This document shows positions 35,178-46,200 of a stretch of 64,000 nt of DNA, one piece after another. The notes beneath the pieces are model-generated. The model ran no database searches. It worked only from the letters and a program-made list of their open reading frames with translations, and was not told the DNA's origin. The position numbers and the translations under genes are program-made. This DNA comes from Breviolum minutum Mf 1.05b.01. Lineage: Eukaryota > Sar > Dinophyceae > Suessiales > Symbiodiniaceae. Position 1 is the first letter of the stretch. Each line of letters begins with the position of its first letter. The stretch is taken from contig DF239096.1 in NCBI GenBank assembly GCA_000507305.1, positions 233,354 through 297,353 of the forward strand. Direction: 5' to 3'.

Positions 35178-35630
35178 ATGTTGTGCTATGTGTGCGACTG
35201 TCTGAGATATTCCAAGAGCTGGAAGCCAAGCCAATGGAAGGCCAAGTCTCCACATGTTGGGAGGTATAACTGCTGCAACTATTGCAATGTTGACAACTTC
35301 TACAAAGACATTGACGACGTTGAGTTTTATTGGGGTGAACTGCTCCACGTGTCTTGCCCAAAGGTTTTGTAGAAAAGCTAGAGAAGATGTATGGTTCGCA
35401 AGATGGCTTCCTGAGGTCATGACTTTATCCCGCGACGCAACGTTTCAAGCATTGCTGCGGCAGGAATTGGACTCTCTTGCAGCGTACCCTGCAGCCTGGC
35501 GCAAACAGATATCGTATGACGGATATATGATCACTCCGCTGGGCTTGCCGTATGACGCGGGTAACAACGTGTATGCCGTGTGCATGCGTTTCCTGAACCT
35601 TGCATGGGTCGCGCCTAAACTTTCAAAATG
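35178..35630 (+). CDS. Zinc-cluster protein with a likely frameshift
   Basis: The first frame opens MLCYVCDCLRYSKSWKPSQW and continues to YNCCNYCNVDNFYKDI, a CxxC...CxxC arrangement with the W-KPSQW phrase between the pairs. It ends SCPK before an in-frame stop at about 35,370. A second frame (+1) takes over at once with KAREDVWFARWLPEVMTLSR, then LLRQELDSLAAYPAAWRKQI and YDGYMITPLGLPYDAGNNVY, to a stop at 35,629. The overlap is too tight for an intron, so a frameshift, sequencing error or two separate products are possible. Zinc binding is inferred from the cysteine pattern. I do not recognise the family. Confidence 0.45.
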
Positions 35631-36470
35631 ATCCGCACTATTGTGTTTTTTTTTGGCATTGTATGGCATTTGGTTCAATGCGACTTTGCATCTAAGGACT
35701 CGAAACATTTGAGAAATTGTGAAAAGCTGGGGGACTACATAGAGGCCATGCTGGCACGGCACTCAAAATGCAAGTGCCGTTTTGGCAAATGCTTGCGTGA
35801 CTTCATCTTCGTAGTGGAACGCGTGTGTTTGTGCATCAGGCCCCTGCTAGCAATCTTTACTGTGAAACTGTAACGGAGTAGACACAAAGGCACATACAGT
35901 GTCTTCTTGTCATGCCAATGTGAGCAGGAACCGCCGTATAAACCACTGCGAAAATGTCCAAGACTTGGAGATCATCCATCTTGCAGAGTTGGAAGAACGC
36001 AAGAAGCAGAAGATGCCGGACCTTCTTTTTTTTCAGTGCACAAAGCAGCAGTCAGCCTGACGTCTGATAGCTGGTTGTACAGGTGTGCAGAACTGACTTG
36101 TCTGACACAGACCCGGAATTGGAATTTCGTCTAGTAGAGCACCATGTCTCTGTCCTAGATGATGAAAGACATTCCTGCGAACAACGCCAACGTGGAAAAA
36201 CGGTGACAAAATCATGGACGCTTTGTGTCATGGACCAGCCACGCACGCAAAAGAAAAATCATCCAAGAACGTTCCATGAATCTGCAACAAAGCAGCAGCA
36301 ACAAGCACTCCATAGCCCATTTTTTCTTTGCTTCCGCAGTTATTGCCCGGCCCGCCTGAGACAGACCAATTTAACAACAAGATACTTATTACACAAGGTC
36401 CCAAAAAAGAAAGTTTTTTACGGTTCACTGAGATTGTTTTTTGGTGACACGACAGATACCAACTTTAATC
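35631..36470. other. Element interior, no supported gene
   Basis: Open frames exist (for example 36,083-36,571), but with no motif or phase-consistent join. Confidence 0.4.
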
Positions 36471-36608
36471 ATGTCTGTGGAGCGCGCGCAGCAGCTGCAG
36501 TGGCGGGAAGTGACAAACCTAATGTCTCTCTATGGCTTGAAAGATACGTGGATCAAGAGCAGCACCGGTGAACCTCAACGTCTGACGTGGCTAAGCTATA
36601 CACAGTAG
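36471..36608 (+). CDS. Small ORF, 45 residues
   Basis: ATG to TAG encodes MSVERAQQLQWREVTNLMSL and ends LTWLSYTQ. It may be a first exon rather than a complete gene, since a possible donor exists near its end. Function is unknown. Confidence 0.3.
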   Translation: MSVERAQQLQWREVTNLMSLYGLKDTWIKSSTGEPQRLTWLSYTQ

Positions 36609-36681
36609 AAGAACATTCAAAATTTTTGTAACCCAGATAAATCGTAAAGTTTTTTTTGTCAGGAAAGAAGAATCCTTCGCC

Positions 36682-37200
36682 GTGGTCTGCAAAGAGATTC
36701 AAGCAGCGAAAGCATATCCCCAGTCCATGAGTCAGTTCCGCAAACAGGGTTGCCTGCCTGTCGCCCGTGGAATTTTTTTTTTCCACAACGTAGATGTCTC
36801 CATGGATGGTACAACCAGATTGCCTGACATTTACCGATTGAACCTGCTGGCTGCAAGCAAGCAGTTTGAATCGGTCGAATTGTTTATGTACCAAACGTTG
36901 TTGGACGAGTTGCCGGGAATCTCCGTGCTCAACGCCAGTCGCCTGACGCCACAGCATGTCGCATCAGCGCTTCTCGAGGCAGGATGGCGTGTTCAACATC
37001 TTGCAGACAGAGTTCGTATGCAAGGTGTTGGTCAAAAGGGTGGTTGGTTTTGTGACCTGGACCAGTTGTGGTTCTGTTTGGAACGAGCTAAGCCTGCTCC
37101 GGCGAGTGGATTTCACAGTGCCGCATCGAATTACGTGACCAAATACCGTGGCGGGAAAAAAAAATGGTACACGAACTACCTCCGGAAACAAGGTGAGCAG
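36682..37200 (+). CDS. Unknown element gene fragment
   Basis: One open frame encodes VCKEIQAAKAYPQSMSQFRK, DGTTRLPDIYRLNLLAASKQ, LLDELPGISVLNASRLTPQH and ALLEAGWRVQHLADRVRM. After a low-complexity stretch it reads SNYVTKYRGGKKKWYTNYLR. It is mostly helical and soluble. No domain is recognised, and internal introns are likely around the poly-T at 36,772 and after 37,020. Confidence 0.4.
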
Positions 37201-37318
37201 TTGTATATTTCGGTGCCCTTCCACTTCCCCTGCAATTCTCCCATTTGCGTGACTCGGCGCTAGACTGAGATAGAAATGCTGTCAAAGACTTAAAGACTAC
37301 AACAAACTTTGCATCAAC

Positions 37319-37800
37319 ATGAGCATGTTTGACCAGGCATATTTGATCACTTGGCTGGAGAAATGGATGCGGGGCCCGCCGCCACCAGGAGCACAGTACA
37401 ACCGATTCATGGACGAATGCGAAGCAGCTCTTTGGAAATGGGGCTTACAACGTTTTTGCTTCTTTGAACATTCCGTGTGCTGCCCACTGAGCCATCAAGA
37501 GAGTCTCGGCAAATTGCATTTTTGAATCGCCATTGTTTAGTGATTGTACATTAAAAAGTCAGTGATGATTCCGGAATCATTGCAGGCCGCACTCGCCCCT
37601 CGTTGTTTGTCCGACGCACGACGCAGATGCAATTTGGAATCGCAGCGCTTGCGTCAATGGCTTTTGGTGCACCACCAAATACTGCCAGGACTCCGCGTCA
37701 GCCTACCTCTTCAAGGCTGGCAGCTTGACCAACATCGAGACAGGGAGTTTGTATCTTGCTTGAATAGATCCATTCTAAATGTACCTTCAATGGAATGAAC
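37319..37800 (+). CDS. Unknown element gene, two candidate exons
   Basis: Exon 1 starts at an ATG and encodes MSMFDQAYLITWLEKWMRGP and RFMDECEAALWKWGLQ, up to about 37,450. A second exon begins at 37,586 after TTGCAG and encodes ALAPRCLSDARRRCNLESQR and LLVHHQILPGLRVSLPLQGW. Phases do not match for a direct join, so another exon or junction is missing. Confidence 0.35.
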
Positions 37801-37959
37801 TCACTGTTTTCTCTTCTCTTCGTGGCCTTGAGGTATGAACGCTTCTACAGTCGCTTGGGGCTGGCTTCGGCGTTGACCATGCCACGGCAAAGAATGAAGA
37901 GAAGGTGCCTGACATAGATGTGTTGTTTCAACCTTTGTTTCCCGCTTCATATAGAAGTC

Positions 37960-38505
37960 CTGAGGCGAGAGCACTTGTGTCAGAAGCGAGAGGATGCTGA
38001 GCCATGCGAAAGAGAAACCGTGTCAGAAGAGCGCAGCGTGGGAGGTGCTGAAGTTAACCCAGGCCCTGTTACTGAGCGCACGTTTACGACTGCCGCACCA
38101 CTGCCGCCGCTGCCGCCTGACGCTGCAGAACAGAACTTGAATGTGAAAGGACGAATACGGGTCCGATTGTACCACAAAGCGTTCCAGCAAGGTTTGATAG
38201 AGAAAGACCAGGTTCCAGAGCCCCAATTATTTGCGGCCATGGGCTTTGCCTTGCGCTACTGGTCAGTCCTGAGGGAAGGCGACTTGACACGCCTGAGGCT
38301 TGACGGCTTGCAGCACAAGTTGGAGGATGTGTTGGCCACCGTTTTGCTGAAATTTGGTGCAGCTATGGCCTGCTGCCGAGACACAGATGTTCTGACCCCT
38401 GCACTGTTGCGGAACAACTCTGTCAAGAAAGCTGTTCTGATTTTGGAGCCGACTATGATGATGATGGTCTTCAACGATCCTTCGTCTGCCCTGGATGTCG
38501 ACTGA
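37960..38505 (+). CDS. Unknown element gene, C-terminal exon
   Basis: The frame runs from an AG at about 37,958 to TGA at 38,503-38,505. It encodes HLCQKREDAEPCERETVSEE, GGAEVNPGPVTE, a Pro-rich stretch (APLPPLPPDAAEQ), then KGRIRVRLYHKAFQQGLIEK, LRYWSVLREGDLTRLRLDGL and AVLILEPTMMMMVFNDP. The NPGP tetrapeptide is noted but lacks the upstream residues of a true 2A sequence. Nearby tandem CTGCCG codons (38,087-38,120) make the Pro run. Confidence 0.45.
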   Translation: MRREHLCQKREDAEPCERETVSEERSVGGAEVNPGPVTERTFTTAAPLPPLPPDAAEQNLNVKGRIRVRLYHKAFQQGLIEKDQVPEPQLFAAMGFALRYWSVLREGDLTRLRLDGLQHKLEDVLATVLLKFGAAMACCRDTDVLTPALLRNNSVKKAVLILEPTMMMMVFNDPSSALDVD

Positions 38506-39305
38506 TGTGTCTGACGTTTGACGCATATTGAAACAAAGCAGAGCCTGCTGTATAGAAACAAAGTGTGGCAGGAAGTGAAAAATTAAGTGCCAGCTCTTGG
38601 AAGAGCATTGGGGAAAGAGACATCCACTTAAGTGTGTTAAAACACAATGTCTGACCGTTTTCGTGATCATGCATCTTTTGACCCAAAGGACGGATGTCAA
38701 CCTGAGAAAAACAAATGTATTCACTGTTGAATGATTGGAACAAAATCGGCGAAAGCAACAACCAAAATCCTACTTGGAAAAAAATACCTAATGCCATTTT
38801 GAGGGGAGAACGGACACTCTGACATAGAGATAATACAGACTGTTGCTTTTACGATTCCTTTCTATATGATGCTGCGTGGGTCAAATTCTTTGTAATGCTA
38901 GGCGCGCAGTATGGTCTGTAGCCTTACGTTTGCACGAATAAGTGATGCATGATTTGTTGTTTAGACTAGCTGCAACCACACGCTCCTACTTTTTCAAAGG
39001 GTATTCTGCAAGAAAGACGGACTTTGTTCAAATAGGTCTCGTGCTTCCAGTGGTAGATATTAAAAATAAAAAAATTCAGTCTACAAAACTCGACCATGGC
39101 AGTAGAACTTCCAAAACAGATGCAAGAAACTCTGTGTAGTAAGTCCACGAGTTCTGTGCTTGTTGTCCATGTTGTCCCGCAAAGGCAAGAAGGCGAGCAA
39201 TTTTAATTTTAGAAGCAATACTGCACATGAATCCACGCTCTTTTCTACATTGCTCAAAATAGATATTTATCCTTCCCTTTGCGATACCCTAAAGCAATTA
39301 AGTCA
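38506..39305. other. Element interior, no supported gene
   Basis: AT-rich with low motif density. I see nothing supportable. Confidence 0.5.
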
Positions 39306-40082
39306 ATGCCTACAATCAAAAGTGAGAAAGCAAACCGTAAAGAAATTGATAGCAACCTGCCTTCCCAAAAGTGTGTTTATGCAAAAGAAATCAATTTGCC
39401 AATGATTGAAGTTGTTAGGCCCAAAGGACGTTTCAAAGGCTTTTTCTTGACCTTGCGCGCGCCAGCTGTCTGCCGCCTGATGCCTGTGATTCTGCCTACG
39501 GATGCCGGTGAGGTCCGCAAATTGGCGAAGCAATGGAAGAAAGCAAACCCTGGCAGGAACCCCCAGCAGTTGCCGCGTTCTACCCGCATGACAGACAAAA
39601 CGGCCTGGGCCGCTTTTTACATGAGCGTCCCAGTGAAGCAAGAGAGCTTGGCGCAAATGTTGCATGGCTGCGATGTCTGTGGTGTGCCGACTACAAGCTG
39701 GTGTGAGGGCTGCTATGCGCGAATTCCTGATCATGGCTTGGCACGCATGCCGTCTGCCGTATCAGCGGATAACGCGTTCTCTCCCATTTGCAGGCAATGT
39801 GACCAAGAGAAGCGTGTCTGCCGTTTTTGCGACCAGAACGGCCTGACATTTGACGAAGGCAGAGCAAAATACTTGCAGAGCCATGGGAATGAAGATGAAG
39901 GATGCGTGGAGGTCACAGGCTGGACAGATTCTAGTGGATCTTTACAGCCTGCCGGACCTTCAAGGGTTTCATTAGAAGAAGTGGCACGCCGTTGCAATGT
40001 GTCTGTGGAAGAAGTTCGACGCCAGTTGGAATCGTTCATGCGCCTTGGTTGCTCAATTTTCCATGCGCATTACGGTATCTAG
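39306..40082 (+). CDS. Cys-rich zinc-binding-like protein, C-terminal exon
   Basis: The longest ATG frame starts at 39,306, but the first 40 codons look noncoding, so the real start may be an exon boundary near 39,410. It encodes GRFKGFFLTLRAP, a basic stretch (RKLAKQWKKANPGRN), then two paired clusters: CDVCGVPTTSWCEGC and CRQCDQEKRVCRFC. Alternating CxxC pairs of this kind suggest a cross-brace, MYND- or B-box-like zinc module, by pattern only. The C-terminus has VSLEEVARRCNVSVEEVRRQ, which resembles a helix-turn-helix and could contact DNA. This is the last gene before the right TIR. Function is unknown. Confidence 0.5.
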   Translation: MPTIKSEKANRKEIDSNLPSQKCVYAKEINLPMIEVVRPKGRFKGFFLTLRAPAVCRLMPVILPTDAGEVRKLAKQWKKANPGRNPQQLPRSTRMTDKTAWAAFYMSVPVKQESLAQMLHGCDVCGVPTTSWCEGCYARIPDHGLARMPSAVSADNAFSPICRQCDQEKRVCRFCDQNGLTFDEGRAKYLQSHGNEDEGCVEVTGWTDSSGSLQPAGPSRVSLEEVARRCNVSVEEVRRQLESFMRLGCSIFHAHYGI

Positions 40083-40542
40083 TTGAAGTGGCCGCCCATG
40101 ATGAACTTCCTGCATCCCCAAAGTCACATGCGTTCTGTTTCTGGCCAGGAAGTTGTCACCCAGTGACGCTTGATTGCCTGACGCTCTGTGAGTTGCCTCA
40201 CGAGGTTTTTGTGATTATTTTGCCTGACGTCTGCGGTCCATGACGGAATGGCATAAAACTAACAAAAGCGGCAAAGTAAGGAGAAAAAAAGTGATCCCAT
40301 GGGCGCACATATGTCAGAAACATGAACGGCCACATTTCACAACTGTCCTACAGAAGTTCACAAAAAATTGATGCACTTGGATTGGTCATTTTTTTGTTTG
40401 GTGATTTTACACGAATTTGCCCTAGAAAATTAGTCTTTGAAAAATATTGACAAAAATGTTTGCTGGCTAGGGAAAAAAAGTTCCTGCCTGAGTTTTTTCT
40501 ATGTTGAAAAAATCTGATAAAATTATAGAAACTGCAACTTTT
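40083..40542. other. Right interior end of the element
   Basis: The last CTGACG motifs are at 40,160-40,235, after which the density drops to zero. The final 250 bases are A/T-rich, mirroring the A-rich left interior end. Confidence 0.6.
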
Positions 40543-40583
40543 GCAGAACACCAAACCACCAAGCCAAAACACCAAATAAGGGT
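40543..40583 (-). repeat. Right terminal inverted repeat (41 bp)
   Basis: This is the perfect inverted match of 11578-11618. It is followed immediately by AGGCTGAGG and then, within 135 bp, by a family C short TIR element of the right-hand block. Confidence 0.85.
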
Positions 40584-40716
40584 AGGCTGAGGGATACTCA
40601 AACTCGAAACTAAAAATGTACATTCTCAAAAACAGTTTGATCGCTGCCTTCTCCATGTTGAGATAGATGACGACTTGGTTACTAGAGCCTGGGGTTATAT
40701 GCCTGGATTTTCTAGA

Positions 40717-40825
40717 TACCCTCCTTGAAACTAAGATAACCCTTGAACATAAGCCGGGCCCCAAAAGGAAATTCATCTTCCAACCATTGATTTTCAGCAC
40801 CGAACTGTTAGTTTTAGGGAGGGTA
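40717..40825. repeat. Family C short TIR element, copy 1
   Basis: The ends are TACCCTCCTTGAAACTAA and TTAGTTTTAGGGAGGGTA (inverted), with an inner TCTTCCAACCATTGATTTTC. It lies 134 bases beyond the right TIR of the 29-kb element. Confidence 0.8.
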
Positions 40826-43171
40826 ATCCTTACTGGGAGGGGTTGAGAAACCCAAGCTATACCTAGCAAATCCTGATCCTCCACGTGAAAAATGGCGCGG
40901 CAGGAGGCAGACAGTAGCTGCGCTGTTTGTGTCCCGACCAGCCAGCCGACTGTAGTGGTGCAGGTAGGAGCACGTGGGATTTTTGTGGTGCCTGGTGCTG
41001 TACAACCCTTTAGAAGTCAATGGTTGAAAAACTACCCTACCTTCTGAAAATCAATGGTTGGAAGATGATCCATTTTCTTTCGGCCTATTTTCAGCGTCAG
41101 ACTGTTAGTCTTGGGGAGTGTACCGAACCCCCAAATCCCATTGCACCTTACCCTACCACCCATAAAGCTCGGACTTTTTGATAGGGGGTAAACACCCCTC
41201 CTTCGAAAACTCGCATGACAATGGAGAATCACCACTTTTAATAGGAGATACATCTTCTAATGGTTGGTTTTCCAGCCAGTCATTCGTTAGTTTTCCAGGG
41301 TCTACTCCATTTTACCTCCTGGTTTTTGGCAGGTTTTTGGCAGGTTTTTGATCACCTATAAAGGGCCGTGAAATTTCCGCGCCCCTTCTGTCAGTTGATT
41401 TGTCCAGGCATCGGATGGGCAGATCAAGAAGCTTGGACACAATGGAACGAAACGGAGTTACATGGGGGTTTTCCTAAAACAGCGGGTTTTCTCCCAAATC
41501 ATCCATTAAAAGATAGGGTTTTCCATTATTTTCACCATCCATTTTGGGGTACCCCTATTTATGGAAACACCCACATAGACTATTTTTGGAAACACCCACA
41601 TAGATTTGATACCCCAAAAGAGGACGCCATTGAAGCCGAACATACCATTTTTTCATTTTTCAACCCATCATTTTTGATATATCAAACTTGGGGAATGTAC
41701 CCCCCCTGAAAACTAACATATATATCCCCTGGAAAATTGATGGGTGGAAGATCAATGATGAACATTTCCTTGTTGGAAAGGGGCCCTTTTTTCAGGGGGA
41801 AAAACATTCGTTCATTTTCGGGGGTATTGAAACATAAACAGGATGCTTGGTTCATTGATTTACAGGGCGGATGACCTCAAATCACTAGATGAGAAAATGA
41901 TTAGGTTTCACCAACCATTTGAAAAAAAACTGCTTGGTTTTTAGGGTACCAGGTAGGCATTTATCATGACAGAGATTTTGGGGAGTTTTTGGGTTTCCCT
42001 ACCTGAATATCGATCAAGGGATTGCATATACTGTAGAAGATTATGGGAAGTATGGATGTCATATTCTTAGGCATGATGATGGATTTCATATTTCATCCGA
42101 AAAACCTGGTAAATAACGGGATTCGCTACCAACCCCCAACTGGATGATCTCCATATTCTTGGTATTTTGTAAGGATGATGGGCTGTTACATGTAGCTGTC
42201 GGCAGCTAGAAATCACCCAACTGTGATATCTCAACCCTTAGGGAGTTGCCCCGAACTGCAAGACGGAACGGTTTGGATCCAAAAAAAACCCTCCCGAAAA
42301 CCCGAAAAGATGGCAGGCAGGAAAATTACCAATTTTTGAAAACAGGGAATTCACATCTTAAAATTCATGGTTGTTTATTGTCATTCGTGTCTTTTCCGGA
42401 GGTCCAAGTGTAACAAAAGGATTGTCAAACAACAAATCTCCCATGGTTCATACCTGGATCTTCGGATCTTGTGCGTACAATTTCTGCCGAAATTTCACCC
42501 AAACAAAACCGTAGCAAAAGGCAGGAATTTTACATACCCCCCTAAAATCTAAAAACCTACTAGTTCGGTGCTGAAAATCAATGGTTGGAAGATGAATTTT
42601 CTTTTGGGGCCCGGCTTATGGTCAAGGGTTATTGGTTTTAGGGAGTTTTTTTTTTTGAAGGTCCAGGTATATAACCCCCGGCTCTAGTAACCAAGTCGTC
42701 ATCTATCTTAACATCTCAACATGGAGAAGGCAGCGAACCCCAAACTCACTGGGCCCGGGGCGGTTGGTCGGTTGGTCAACCCCCAAAAACATGGGTGGGT
42801 GGAGTGTTTTCGGGAATGTTTCACATCCCAAAAAAGTCGCCCTAAAAAAACCAATCAGCTTTAGGAATTTATACGAAGCATGGGAAATTTTCAACGGCTG
42901 AAGTGAAAATCACCCCGAAATTGCAATCCGGAAAAAAATCATCGAAAAACTATCTTCTTTGTTCAAAATCCGCAATTTCTGGTAAACTAACATAGCTGGA
43001 TGGAATATCCCCATTTTTATTAGGAACTACATCTTCAATCCGGGTCCATTTTTCCAGCCAGCTATGTTAGTTGATCGCGGAGTGTAGTTTTCAGCACTTG
43101 TATCAAGGAAAAGCCTTGGGTTTTTGGCGAGTCTTCGGTTGGTTTGGCCGCAGTTGGTTTGCGCCCTTGAG
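40826..43171. other. Upstream flank or introns of the kinesin gene; degraded repeats
   Basis: Family C fragments lie at about 41,030-41,130, 41,692-41,760 and 42,555-42,640. An ATG frame at 40,895 (MARQEADSSCAVCVPTSQ, followed by CAG|GTAGGA) and a frame after CCGGAG at about 42,403 (SKCNKRIVKQQISHG) could be upstream exons. I could not recover the expected VRVRPF motif or a phase-consistent chain. Confidence 0.4.
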
Positions 43172-43254
43172 GAGCTTCACCTATGATTACTGCTTTACCT
43201 CCTTGGAGCCTACGAACGATACAGGAACGCAAGAGAAGGTCTATGCCGATCTAG
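43172..43254 (+). CDS. Kinesin exon 1 (SFTYDYCF...EKVYADL)
   Basis: It follows CCTTGAG and ends GATCTAG before a GC donor. One leftover base completes Gly with the next exon. Confidence 0.85.
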
Positions 43255-46200
43255 GCGTTTGGGGGAGGGACCGGACCGTGGGGTGGGATGATGCGGGGAT
43301 TGGAGTTTTATGTCCCATAATTGTGTAGGAGTTATATACCTCCCCCAAAAATTAACATGAATACACAAAATGATGGGCCTTGGAAAGCCGGTGGACCCCG
43401 GCTTAAAAATATGGTCATTTTTGGTATCTATTCGTTAGATTATAACTGGTAGGGGGCCCATTTGTTGTCAAGTTTGTTGTCGGATCATCCCAGGAGTTGG
43501 TCCATGGCCATTTGGAAGGGGGAAGAAGACAACCGGAATTGGGGACGAAAAGAAACCATATTAACCACGTACTAACTGAGATGATCTTGCAAGTGGGAAC
43601 TGGGCATAATGGGATTGTTTTCCCATGATGGGATTGTTATGTCTTCCATTTTGGGGTGAAATATCTCACCGAACCAATGGCTATGTGTTATAAGTTTTCT
43701 AAGTTACTAAGTTTTCAAAGTTACAAGTTATGGGTGACGCCCTGATTTTAGTGGTGGTTACATATCTGTATATTAATATATAATATATATACACGCCTAC
43801 ATACTCCAACATCAATCCATTGGGGATATACCCTCCCTGAAAACGAAGCCAGTGAGGCAAAAAGAGCACTAAATTTCAACCAAAACGACTTCCAAAGGGT
43901 TGTTTTCAACCATTGATAGGCCACCAATGCCACCAAACATTGTTTTTTTCATGTTTTTTTCTTTTGAGGTGAGTTTTCAGGGAGGGTATCATCTATCAGA
44001 GACATCTTTGTTCGTAGATGACACTTTGTCATTGGACCATCGGAATCCCTCCTGTGGAAAAAAGATGCCGGGTCTTTCCGGGGGGTACTCCACTCCGCAT
44101 CTGCCGACATGTGACAAACTGAGATTAACAAAAAGATTGTTGTCATCAGTGTTGTCCTCTATCTTCTTTCTGACTCTTGGTTTATGGTCAATCAACCAAC
44201 CCCCCTCCCTAACGTACCTTCCCCAGAAGTAGCCGGCCTTATTATTTCTGAGGGGGGGTACTTGGAGGATCAAACCAGTTAGTTTGAGTGGTTTTGCTCC
44301 TAAAACATAGGCTTGTGTTGTGTTGTTCCCCTTCCAAATGGCCATGAGGCCATGGCTTATAAATGGGGGTGATCCGATCACCACTTCTATCCACTGGGAG
44401 CCCATCCTCCAAAGAAGTGGGGTAGTTTCAGCCATTTTTTATGTTCAACACGTCGACTTGGGAGAAGACATGATCCAATTTGATGGAGGCCTCATATTTT
44501 TCAGATGGGTGGGGAATATTTTCCACCAAGAAACCCAATCTTCGAGGATTGAAAACCGTGGGGAATGGCAGATCTTTGGCAAATACATTGAAGGTAGGAT
44601 TTTTGGCCCTAAAAAACCTGCTTTAATAAGGGTTCGGCAGTCAATACTTGAAAGACCATCCCACCTTCAGTAAGTGTCTGCAAAACGCATTTGTAGTTTT
44701 CATATCCCTTCTAAGTTCAGTGCTATTCCAAATTTCCCTGAAAGTCAAAGTAGATAGCGCCACTCTCATGTATTGAATTTAAAGCGGTCCTTTCCATCTA
44801 CTTTAAAAAATCGGAAAACAATTCACCATACGCCACCTGTCTTTTCACTCCCTCCCTCCCCTGAGGGTCTGATTTGGTGAACAACGTCCTGGAAGGCTAC
44901 AACTGTTGTCTTTTTGCATACGGGCAAACAGGTGCAGGAAAGAGCCACACTATGACACTTGGATCATAAGACATGGACCTAGATATACCAAGGTGGTCCT
45001 TTAGTTTTTTTTCTTGTTTTTTTTTGGTAGGTTGGTAGGTTGGTAAGTGTGGGAAGGCTTCGGTTTGTTTCGTTTTTCTGTTGTTGTTGAAAATTTGAGG
45101 GAACGGAAAAAGGGAAAACCCTAGGGAAGATGTGGGACTTTCTTCCCCTTTCCCTCATTAAATTCCAGAGGCCTTCCTCCAAGCCTTCGAAGGGGAAGGC
45201 TAGAAGAAATTCAGTTCCATCCATGAAAGGCAAACATCTACCTGGCTGTTGGCTGTTGAATTCATTTATTTTCACCAAAATCTACACCTTTTTTGACTCA
45301 TCTTCTAAAACTACCCCCCCCCCCTCCCGAAATCTAACATATATAGATACCAAAAAATGATAGGTTTTTTGAATGTATCTCCGGCTTCAAATATGGCGTC
45401 ATTTTGGGTATCCATATTAGTTTTCGGGAGTGTATATCTTTTTGTTCTCCTTGTTTCTTAGTTTGTGAAGTCTTTGCTTGGTATTTTGGTGTAGAGGTGA
45501 GCTTAGAGGCAAACAAATTCAGGTGATTTTCATGAACTAAACTAAGTGAGCGATTAGCAAACCCTGGCTGTTTAGTGTATATAGGGGATTATACCACCAA
45601 GTTATGTGAGGATGATAACGAAACCAATAAACCATAAAAAGGATCCCCCCCAGAAAACATCCAGTATACATAATGGAAAGTATCCGAGTTTTTCTTTTTA
45701 TTTTGTGGCTCAAGTGTACTGCTCCAAACATGGATTTTGCGTGGTCCGCATCAAAACATATAGCCAGGAAAGGCATGTGAAGGGAAACTCATCACTTTTC
45801 AAATATTTATCCCAAAACTTGACGAAGAAATCCTACACAATTCCCTTGAAAGAAACGTCCTACCCCCCTTTGAATTGATGGGAATACATACAAGATGGGC
45901 CCCCTATATACCAGTTTTAAAATGGGTGTTGTAACCCCTATAGTTTTTTTTTCACCCCAGTTACTCTGATTTATAAGGCCATTTATAGGGGCCCACTGGG
46001 TTTTTGGGCCCATCTTGTGTAGATGGTTTTATAACTTCAATTACTAATTTCTTGGGTAGTTGTCAAGCTCCATAGCTGACTCTAAGGATGGTATATTTTA
46101 GGAATCCAAATACTCTCAGCAGGTGTTTGGAGGTCTAGGGATTAGTTTTGGGAAGTATTTTGATGGGAATTCAAGGCCCCAATGCCACGGCTTTGCCGGC

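Larger units (their letters stand above)
11578..40583 (+). mobile_element. 29-kb TIR-bounded element or captured segment carrying a DNA methyltransferase
   Basis: A 41-bp sequence beginning ACCCTTATTTGGTGTTTTGG is present at 11578-11618 and, perfectly inverted, at 40543-40583. Between them the sequence differs from both flanks. The hexamer CTGNCG on the + strand is about tenfold denser, and this enrichment starts about 285 bp inside the left repeat and stops about 310 bp inside the right one. The segment holds at least nine + strand gene models or fragments, including a C5 methyltransferase, zinc-cluster proteins and several unknown spliced genes. There is also a foldback and a tandem array. 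No target-site duplication is clear: AGGTA lies outside on the left and AGGCT on the right, matching at 3 of 5 bases. No transposase, integrase, polymerase or reverse transcriptase is recognised. An alternative is that the repeats are two copies of a dispersed repeat flanking ordinary sequence, but the coincidence with the composition change argues against that. Confidence 0.6.

Noticed and set aside
38046..38070. NPGP in GGAEVNPGPV, also PNPGP at 27,788 and KNPGP at 33,479, as possible 2A ribosome-skipping peptides
   Set aside because: The required residues before NPGP (D-V/I-E-x) and the upstream hydrophobic stretch are missing in all three.
11578..40583. Calling the element a Maverick/Polinton or an endogenous virus
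   Set aside because: No polymerase, integrase, packaging ATPase or capsid motif is visible, so the class is left open.
44979..45278. Minus-strand frame of 99 residues opposite the kinesin intron
   Set aside because: No motif and no splice support, in repeat-derived sequence.
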